Source of the DNA: Sphingobacteriales bacterium
Lineage (GTDB): Bacteria; Bacteroidota; Bacteroidia; Chitinophagales; Chitinophagaceae
DNA: 49,019 nucleotides
NCBI GenBank assembly: GCA_016192105.1
Contig: JACPUV010000040.1
Coordinates: 1 to 49,019, forward strand
Reading direction: 5' to 3'
In this document: positions 42,837-49,019 of the stretch, in pieces
Position numbering within the stretch: the stretch's first letter is position 1
Layout of the letters: the number at the start of each line of letters is the position of its first letter
Made by a program: the position numbers and the translations under genes
Notes under the pieces: generated by a model
The model's input: only the letters and a program-made list of their open reading frames with translations
Database searches by the model: none
What the model was told of the DNA's origin: nothing

Positions 42837-44069
42837 ATGTTTGTCACATCCGTTCATGACAACAAAACGGCCAAAGCCTTTCTTGACCTTCCACGGAAAA
42901 TTTATAAAGATGATCCGAACTGGATCTGTCCGCCTGACCAGGATATCCGCTCCGTATTTAACCCGAAACGGAATAATTTTTTCAGGCACGGGGCCTGTGC
43001 CCGCTGGATCCTGAAAAATGATGCCGGCAGGACCATCGGCCGTATTGCGGCTTTTATCAACAACCATAAAGCGTATGCGCAGGAACAGCCCACCGGTGGG
43101 ATCGGCTTTTTTGAATGCATCAACGACCGCCGGGCTGCTTTCGCACTCTTTGATACGGCAAAACAATGGTTAGCTGAAAAAGGGATGCAGGTCATTGAGG
43201 GGCCGGTTAATTTTGGCGAGAACGATAAATACTGGGGCCTGCTTGTGGAAGGTTTCAAGCCGCCCAGCATGGGAATGAACTATAACCCGCCGTATTACCA
43301 GGAATTTTTTGAAGCCTATGGTTTCAAAAAAAGTTATGACCAGCTGACCAATTTTCTGGATGTATCGGTGCCCTTACCGGACCGATTTATAAAAATTGCG
43401 GAGCGGGTGATGAAAAAACCGGAATACCGGTTTCGTCCCTTTGATAAAATGAATTTTGCTCATTTTGCCATGGCCTTCCGGGAGATATACAATGATGCCT
43501 GGAGCGATTTTCCCGCCTTTAGCCCCCTGGAAATGGAGACCATCCGGGAAACGTTCCGGCAACTGAAACCGGTGATGGATGAAAAAATCATCTGGTTTGC
43601 CTACCACCATGACGAACCCATTTCCTTTATTCTTTGCATGCCGGATATTAACCAGGTACTAAAACACCTGGACGGAAAACTGAACTGGTGGGGTAAACTG
43701 AAATTCCTCTGGTACAAAAAAACAACTACGATCGACCGCATCCGGATTATTGTAATGGGATGTAAAAAGAAATACCAGAATCATGGCATTGAATCGGCCC
43801 TGATCCGTTGCCTGCAACAGGAAGTCATTCCCCGCAAGAGCATCAAAGGTGTGGAACTGGCCTGGGTGGGAGATTTCAATCAGAAGATGAGGGCCCTGCA
43901 TGAGGCCACCGGTGCTGTAAAGGATAAGGTACACCGCACCTACCGGTACGGGATTGATCCGGGCAAAAGCTCAAACCAGGCACTCTTTACTAAAGTTGAA
44001 AAATCCGGGCAGCTCCCTGCTGACCAGGCCCCTCTCATCCTTTCTTTTTCTCAAACATCAGTTCCCTGA
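42837..44069 (+). CDS. Large GNAT-like acetyltransferase (YghO-type)
   Basis: 410 residues. FLDLPRKIYKDDPNWICPP at the start, VIEGPVNFGENDKYWGLLV in the middle, and a C-terminal GNAT-like half with MGCKKKYQNHGIESALI and ELAWVGDFNQKMRALHEATG. Related to the E. coli YghO family, which has no proven role. Its last 35 bases overlap the minus-strand fatty-acid hydroxylase gene. Confidence 0.75.
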   Translation: MFVTSVHDNKTAKAFLDLPRKIYKDDPNWICPPDQDIRSVFNPKRNNFFRHGACARWILKNDAGRTIGRIAAFINNHKAYAQEQPTGGIGFFECINDRRAAFALFDTAKQWLAEKGMQVIEGPVNFGENDKYWGLLVEGFKPPSMGMNYNPPYYQEFFEAYGFKKSYDQLTNFLDVSVPLPDRFIKIAERVMKKPEYRFRPFDKMNFAHFAMAFREIYNDAWSDFPAFSPLEMETIRETFRQLKPVMDEKIIWFAYHHDEPISFILCMPDINQVLKHLDGKLNWWGKLKFLWYKKTTTIDRIRIIVMGCKKKYQNHGIESALIRCLQQEVIPRKSIKGVELAWVGDFNQKMRALHEATGAVKDKVHRTYRYGIDPGKSSNQALFTKVEKSGQLPADQAPLILSFSQTSVP

Positions 44070-44706
44070 CCTTTTCTTTGTCTTCTTTTTCACCTTTCAG
44101 GTCGAACATGGTGCCGAATACATGGTCCCAGATCGTGGAGCTGACACCAAAACCCTGGTGTTCGTTCTTATAATGATGCAGGTGGTGATTCCGCCACAAA
44201 CCTTTCATCCACCTGAAAGGCGGGTTCCAGGCATGAATGGCATAATGCATGGTTCCATACATCAGGTAACCGATCAGGAAACCGGGGAAGAACATAAGCG
44301 CATAGGATCCCATGGCCAGCCAACTCAGCCCGAAAAGGGAAGAAGAGATGATGAGGCTGGGGACCGGTGGCATGAACAAACGTTGCCGGTCGCGGGGATA
44401 ATGATGGTGATTCCCGTGCAGGGTGTACACAATTTTGGCCGTGGTCTTTCCTTTGGGCACCCAATGGAAAATGAACCGGTGAGCCAGGTATTCAAAAAAA
44501 GTCCAGAAAAACATCCCGGAGAAGAATAAGAGCAGGATGGTTTTGGTGCTGTAATCATAACGGGTGGCCGCCAGGTAAATGATATAGCTCAGGATGGGGA
44601 TATACATACCCCAGATAACTAAGGGGTTGGCCTTAGTGAGCGCTTCTAAAAAATCATTTTTAAATAAGCGGGCCTGTCCTTTATTATGAATTTTTTCGAA
44701 TTGCAT
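44035..44706 (-). CDS. Fatty acid 2-hydroxylase-like membrane di-iron enzyme
   Basis: 223 residues with about four helices. Histidine motifs of the FA hydroxylase/sterol desaturase family are present: EYLAHRFIFHW, HGNHHHYPRD, MHYAIHAWNPPF and NHHLHHYKNEHQGFGVSS. It probably 2-hydroxylates fatty acids of sphingolipids or ornithine lipids. Its 3' end overlaps the convergent gene at 42837-44069 by 35 bp. Confidence 0.88.
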   Translation of the reverse strand: MQFEKIHNKGQARLFKNDFLEALTKANPLVIWGMYIPILSYIIYLAATRYDYSTKTILLLFFSGMFFWTFFEYLAHRFIFHWVPKGKTTAKIVYTLHGNHHHYPRDRQRLFMPPVPSLIISSSLFGLSWLAMGSYALMFFPGFLIGYLMYGTMHYAIHAWNPPFRWMKGLWRNHHLHHYKNEHQGFGVSSTIWDHVFGTMFDLKGEKEDKEKVRELMFEKKKG

Positions 44707-44776
44707 TCCGCAAAGATAATAACGGAACTGCTGATATTTTCAGGCCGGAATTTGATTTTTACTCCGGAAAAGACGG

Positions 44777-47341
44777 TTACCGGGACAGCAGTTCATCGAT
44801 CCTTACAAAACGATAACCTCTTGCTTTTAAATATTTTATTAAGACTGGCAGGCGGTAATAAAATTTATCCGTCCGGTTGGGCCCTGCACCGGTATGCATC
44901 AGCAGGATAAATCCGTTCAATCCCGCCGGCCGGGACTGCTCGTAATCCAGTATGGACTCCATGATCAGCTGAGCGGCGCGGTAATTCTTATCCGGATCGG
45001 TAGTATAATCGGCATGACTGAGGGTACCGGGAGTATAATTCACCAGTTGCAGCCCCAGTGACCGGGTCCAGACCGCGATGGAATCATTGTACCATTCATA
45101 GGGAGGCAAAAAAAACCGGGCATTCTTTACAGCTACTCCCTGTTGAGCCATGGCTGTATAATTATCGCCCAGGTCAAAACTGAATTCCCCCACCGTCAGC
45201 AGCAGGCGATCCCTGTCGGACCAGTCGCAATAAAGCAAATGCTGATCGGAATGCGCCCCGAGATAATGCCCGGCTTTCCGGATTTGACGGATCAGCTGTT
45301 GAAAAGAATCCGTCCGGTAAAACTGCCCGGTAAAAAAGAAAGAACCTTTTATTCTTTCCTGTTGCAGTGTTTGTAAAATAAAAGATCCGCCTTCGGCATA
45401 TTGATGACCTGTAAAAACAAGCGCTATTTCTTTTCGGGTACTGTCGCCCCGGACAATGGCTCCATGGTCAAGGCTGAAGTTTTTTTTTACTCTGGCCGTT
45501 GATTCGCTTTCCGCCTCCCTGGCGGCCAGCAGGTACACCAGTGAAGCTGTGCCATCCATGGTAGGCTCATTGGTACTGTAATCCCCGTAATCGTCGTGGT
45601 AAACAGCCAGGTTACTCTGGAATGCAGCATATTCATCGGCGTCTTTCAGTTGTATTCCGATCAGGTTTTTGTAAATACTGCCATAAACCGGTCCATCCAC
45701 CAGCCCGCCGTCGATGGGATAATTCTTTAAATGCGTAAATGCCGAATGCGGATCCACCGGGGTATCGCCCCCGGAAGGCAATCCATAGACCATGGAGGTA
45801 CCCCAGGGATTGCAACCAAAGAGCCAGTCGAAATTAGCCTGCTCCAGTTCGCCGAACTGTTTATCCCCGGTAAGTTCTTTGTACCAATAGCATTGAATGG
45901 CAAAGGAGGCAGTGAGGTTATTACTGCACCAGATATAGGGAATGCCGCGGCAGAAGGCATTCAGTTTGGCTTTGTCCCAGACTTTTTCAATTCCCTGTTT
46001 ATAGAAATCAATAAGGCTGTCCCTTCGGTTATCCTTTACCTGTTTGGCCAGTTCATAATGCCCGATATTAATAAAAGGATACCACTGGTAATGATTGGCC
46101 GTATCGGAACCCAGCCAGGGAGTAAGGGGTTCCATCTTTGCATACCTATATGAATTCGACAGAAAAGACGTGTCGTCAAAAACGGAGAAAAGATCCCCGC
46201 CTTGCTTTATTGATTTTTCTGTAAAATAGCGAATGTTCTGCTGATATACGGCGCAGGCCAGTTCCAGGTCATCAACCCAATTTTCTTCCGCATATATATA
46301 AGGCGATTTAACAGAAACCGTTTGCGTCGTACCCTTTTTCTTAAGCATGTAGAATTTGGCGCTGGTTGATTTTTCATCAAGGAGCCGGGAATAATCAGTA
46401 TCAAGTGTATCGAAAATTATGGTCCCCAGCGCAAATGCACTTGCAAACTTTCCCGCCGTCGAACCCGTACCAGTCGTCGCATTTAAAAATTTTCCCCGCT
46501 GCTGCGGCTCGCCATTGATAAAATACACCGGGCGTTCCAGTCCTTTACCGTAATAATTCGTATCCTCTTTCGGAATACGCATTCCCTGGTGATCGCGGTC
46601 ATCACCGACCTGGTTAAACATCCAGTCATCTTTCGGATGCATTTTCAATAACCAGTCCAGTCCCCATTTCGCTTCGTCCAGCACATCGGCCCTGCCGTTT
46701 TTGCCATCCATTCCATTGGCTTGTTTTTCATCCGTAAACACCTGCGGAAAATCGCGGTAGGCCATCAGCAAATGATAGGTGGCATTGGCAGAAGTACTAC
46801 TGTACTGCAAATAATCCGATGCGTCGTGCCAGCCGCCCGTCACATCAATATGGGTACTGTCTTTGATCCCGGCCTTTTCACCATACAGGACATATCCGTC
46901 ATGAGTATGGCAACTGTCTTTTAAAAAGGGATTGAACCCGGAGCGCTGTTGCCGCATATAGCGCAGGCAGAAATCGGCAGCCCCTTTGTACACATCCTGC
47001 CCGATACTGAATTCAGGCGACTGCACCCCGCCGGCCCGCAGAAAATAAAGGCCGGGTTTTTTGCAGGCTGAAAAATCGAGACGATATGTCCTGGTAAATG
47101 GTCCGTATTCCCCAAAATCTTTTCCTGGCCTGCCTTTCATTACGACAATACCCGTCTCCGGATTAACCAATTCCCAACCAGTCTTTTCCGGCCCCCCATG
47201 TCCCTTTCCGCACCAGACCGCTATTTTCACTCCGTCCGGCTTATATCCCAGCAGGTTGACCCGGATCCAGCTTTGCGGATCCTGTTCCTGGGAAAACGAA
47301 AGCAGGGGCAGCAGCAGAACAAACCAGGCTTTTTTCATCAC
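44777..47341 (-). CDS. GH9 cellulase fused to a NodB-like deacetylase domain
   Basis: 854 residues with signal peptide cut near LSFSQ (about 18). Residues 24-115 are the Ig-like cellulase N-terminal domain; 118-610 the GH9 (alpha/alpha)6 barrel with GGWHDASDY (Asp173, Asp176) and the catalytic Glu592 in STNEPTMD. Residues 640-854 form a NodB-like polysaccharide deacetylase domain: motif 2 HSDQH (697-701), a FFLPPY motif 3 (745-748 region) and LLMHTG (815-818) are kept, but motif 1, normally TFDDG, is VFTGHQ, lacking both aspartates. Probably degrades beta-glucan in or outside the envelope. The deacetylase may be inactive or differently metallated. Confidence 0.88.
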   Translation of the reverse strand: MMKKAWFVLLLPLLSFSQEQDPQSWIRVNLLGYKPDGVKIAVWCGKGHGGPEKTGWELVNPETGIVVMKGRPGKDFGEYGPFTRTYRLDFSACKKPGLYFLRAGGVQSPEFSIGQDVYKGAADFCLRYMRQQRSGFNPFLKDSCHTHDGYVLYGEKAGIKDSTHIDVTGGWHDASDYLQYSSTSANATYHLLMAYRDFPQVFTDEKQANGMDGKNGRADVLDEAKWGLDWLLKMHPKDDWMFNQVGDDRDHQGMRIPKEDTNYYGKGLERPVYFINGEPQQRGKFLNATTGTGSTAGKFASAFALGTIIFDTLDTDYSRLLDEKSTSAKFYMLKKKGTTQTVSVKSPYIYAEENWVDDLELACAVYQQNIRYFTEKSIKQGGDLFSVFDDTSFLSNSYRYAKMEPLTPWLGSDTANHYQWYPFINIGHYELAKQVKDNRRDSLIDFYKQGIEKVWDKAKLNAFCRGIPYIWCSNNLTASFAIQCYWYKELTGDKQFGELEQANFDWLFGCNPWGTSMVYGLPSGGDTPVDPHSAFTHLKNYPIDGGLVDGPVYGSIYKNLIGIQLKDADEYAAFQSNLAVYHDDYGDYSTNEPTMDGTASLVYLLAAREAESESTARVKKNFSLDHGAIVRGDSTRKEIALVFTGHQYAEGGSFILQTLQQERIKGSFFFTGQFYRTDSFQQLIRQIRKAGHYLGAHSDQHLLYCDWSDRDRLLLTVGEFSFDLGDNYTAMAQQGVAVKNARFFLPPYEWYNDSIAVWTRSLGLQLVNYTPGTLSHADYTTDPDKNYRAAQLIMESILDYEQSRPAGLNGFILLMHTGAGPNRTDKFYYRLPVLIKYLKARGYRFVRIDELLSR

Positions 47342-47423
47342 AGCAATTTACAAACTACGGGCGAATGCCCCCGCGAAATAGAAACATCTATTTGGTATAA
47401 CTTAGCGCACTTAAACCCCCGAG

Positions 47424-48434
47424 ATGAAATTAATCACCTATGTCAAGGAAGAAAGAGAACAATTAGCTGTACTGATTGATGGTATGGTCTATGATATGGA
47501 AGTGCTGCACCCCGACCTGCCCAGCAGCATGAGCCTGCTGCTGAATTATTGGGAAGATTATTTTCCCGTAGCCCAGGCCGGAGAACTGATGCTGCGTGAA
47601 GGCTCCCGGACCAGCAACAAAGGAATTCCCGTCAGTGAAGTGCAGCTATTGGCCCCTGTGCCCTTCCCCACTTCCTGCCGGGATGGCTATGCGTTCCGGC
47701 AACATGTGGCCGCGGCCCGGCGTAACCGCAAAGTGGATATGATCCCCGAGTTTGACCAGTACCCGATCTTTTATTTTACCAATCACCACAGCATACAGGG
47801 ACCCGGCGCTGTCCGCTGTATGCCCGATCACCTGGAGCAACTGGATTTCGAACTGGAAGTGGCGATTGTAATCTGCAAACACGGAAGAAATATCAAAGCC
47901 GCAGAAGCCGATGAATACATTGGTGGCCTGATGATCATGAACGATGTGAGCGCCCGGCGTCTGCAGATGGAAGAAATGCTGCTGAACCTCGGCCCGGCGA
48001 AGGGCAAGGACTTCTCTACCGTCATTGGCCCCTGGCTGGTGACAATGGATGAACTGGAATCGTTTGAAATCCCCGCCAAAGAAAACCATACCGGCAAAAG
48101 CTGGAACCTGCGGATGAAATGTACAGTAAACGGCAAACAGGTGAGCAATGGCAATGTGGGCGATATGGACTGGACCTTCGCTGAGATTATAGAACGCGCT
48201 TCTTATGGAGCAGACCTCTATGCCGGCGATGTGATTGGTAGTGGCACTGTGGGGACAGGTTGTTTCCTGGAACTGAATGGTACCGGTAAACTGAATGATC
48301 CCAACTACCCGGCACAATGGCTAAAACCGGGGGACGAAGTGGAAATGGAAATCGACGGACTGGGGGCACTCCGTAATACGATTGTAGCTGAAGAGACCGA
48401 CTGGAGCATCCTCCAACAGAAGAAACAGGGATGA
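47424..48434 (+). CDS. Fumarylacetoacetate hydrolase family protein
   Basis: 336 residues, longer than the two-domain minimal FAH proteins. The N-terminal beta-rich domain (about 1-75) precedes the FAH fold with DFELEVAIVICKHGRNI (metal-binding Glu residues), IGGLMIMNDVSARRLQ, DFSTVIGPWLVT and GSGTVGTGCFLEL. It probably hydrolyses C-C bonds of acyl pyruvates or decarboxylates in aromatic or sugar-acid catabolism; the substrate is unknown. It is divergent from the GH9 gene, with 82 bp between the starts. Confidence 0.85.
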   Translation: MKLITYVKEEREQLAVLIDGMVYDMEVLHPDLPSSMSLLLNYWEDYFPVAQAGELMLREGSRTSNKGIPVSEVQLLAPVPFPTSCRDGYAFRQHVAAARRNRKVDMIPEFDQYPIFYFTNHHSIQGPGAVRCMPDHLEQLDFELEVAIVICKHGRNIKAAEADEYIGGLMIMNDVSARRLQMEEMLLNLGPAKGKDFSTVIGPWLVTMDELESFEIPAKENHTGKSWNLRMKCTVNGKQVSNGNVGDMDWTFAEIIERASYGADLYAGDVIGSGTVGTGCFLELNGTGKLNDPNYPAQWLKPGDEVEMEIDGLGALRNTIVAEETDWSILQQKKQG

Positions 48435-48462
48435 AATACTGATCTAATATTGAATTTTTTAT

Positions 48463-48609
48463 CGCGAAGACGCTAAGACACGAGAGCTACAACTTTCTTT
48501 TACCGCGGAGACGATAAGATGCGAGAGCTGCAATTTTTTGTTTGCCGCAGAGGCGCGGAGACGCAAGAGATACAAATTTCTTATACCGCGGAGGCACTAA
48601 GGCGCAGAG
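48463..48609 (+). repeat. Direct repeats of about 41 bp, CGCGGAGACG-type
   Basis: Units begin CGCGAAGACGCTAAGA (48463), CGCGGAGACGATAAGA (48504), CGCAGAGGCGCGGAGA (about 48546) and CGCGGAGGCACTAAGG (about 48587). Each carries a GAGAGCTAC or similar followed by a T-rich spacer. No gene is visible. The words match in reverse complement the CTTTGCGCCCTCTGCG words of the next block, giving a large imperfect inverted arrangement. Confidence 0.7.
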
Positions 48610-49019
48610 TTGAATTGAATTTCTTTGCGCCCTCTGCATCTCCGCAGTTCAGCTGATTTTACACGCAGCTTTCCCCCCAATTATTTTATATTCTGCCCTA
48701 GGGTTGGATTCCTTTGCGCCCTCTGCGCCTCCGCGGCTCAGCTGATTTTACATGCAGCTTTCCCTCCAGTTATTTTGTTTGCCACGGAGACGAAAAGGTG
48801 CGAGAGCTACAATTTTCTTTTACCACGAGACGCTAAGGCGCAGTGTTGAATTGAATTTCTTTGCGCCCTCTGCGCCTCCGCGGCTCAGCTGATTTTACAC
48901 GCAGCTTTCCCCCCAGTTATTTTATATTCTGCCCTAGGGCTGGATTCCTTTGCGCCCTCTGCGCCTCCGCGGCTCAGCTGATTTTACATGCAGCTTTCCC
49001 TCCAGTTATTTTGTTTGCC
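48610..49019 (+). repeat. 236-bp tandem repeat, second copy cut by the window end
   Basis: The 236-bp unit 48610-48845 is followed by a second copy from 48846 to 49019 (174 bp), with only a few differences. Each unit contains two copies of an 89-bp sub-repeat beginning CTTTGCGCCCTCTGC (48623, 48712, 48859, 48948) with CTCAGCTGATTTTAC in it. The plus-strand open frame 48625-48849 encodes arginine-, alanine- and serine-rich reading of the repeat and is not a gene. The window may end where an assembly broke. Confidence 0.85.

Noticed and set aside
48625..48849. Open frame in the repeat array
   Set aside because: It is a translation of repeat words; such readings are commonly misannotated as proteins.
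48463..49019. CRISPR array
   Set aside because: The repeats are imperfect, occur in both orientations, and spacers are similar to each other; there are no cas genes.

Overview
The window looks like a piece of a Bacteroidota chromosome, most likely from the Chitinophagaceae or a close relative. Evidence: the Bacteroidota -7 promoter word TAnnTTTG lies just upstream of many starts (e.g. 989, 26947, 29198, 29907, 31359, 32292, 38566, 42825); Shine-Dalgarno sequences are mostly weak; and there are families typical of that phylum (DUF2911 pair, TIGR02757, FA2H-like hydroxylase, GH9 cellulase, DUF6157, DUF4256, a bacterial deoxyhypusine-synthase-like protein). The assignment is inferred from gene content, not from a marker gene.

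Layout. (A) 1-8.6 kb is AT-rich and looks acquired. It starts inside the end of an IS21-type element. It carries a MerR/SDR divergent pair with its operator, a tight DoxX / ECF sigma / folE (frameshifted) / flavin reductase operon, an NAD-synthetase-like gene between two fold-back intergenic elements, a copper nitrite reductase (NirK) with a cupin gene, a frameshifted VOC gene, and a decayed fragment of the PEP-mutase-like gene found intact at 15.95 kb. (B) 8.6-29 kb is accessory: hydrolases, small secreted proteins, a subclass B1 metallo-beta-lactamase with a sharp base-composition change inside the gene, three more VOC/PEP-mutase/CMD genes in an AT-rich patch, an IS630 transposase remnant next to a multiply frameshifted secreted-protein gene, an intact and a broken DUF4256 copy sharing a 56-bp identical stretch, AraC-type regulators, a tandem SRPBCC pair and a truncated HxlR gene. 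(C) 29.2-48.4 kb is dense, mostly intact and more GC-rich, and looks like core chromosome: gmk, a CNNM/CorC-type transporter, tatC, rpiB, an M28 peptidase, a deoxyhypusine-synthase-like gene, an sdpR-sdpI pair, acpH, two DUF2911 genes, a trans-sulfuration enzyme, TMEM175, TIGR02757, an FA2H-like hydroxylase, a large GH9-deacetylase fusion and an FAH-family hydrolase. (D) 48.46-49.02 kb is a non-coding repeat array: about 41-bp direct repeats, then a 236-bp unit in a second, incomplete copy where the window stops.

The points most worth a second look are: acpH, which appears to start at an ATT codon; the DHS-like enzyme that keeps the catalytic lysine but lacks the His-His motif; the GH9 protein whose fused NodB-like domain lacks the first metal-binding motif; the sdpRI pair with a clear palindromic operator but no toxin gene; the fold-back elements around the nadE-like gene; and the mosaic metallo-beta-lactamase gene. 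No single large new defence or biosynthetic system is visible. No tRNA, rRNA or CRISPR array was recognised.
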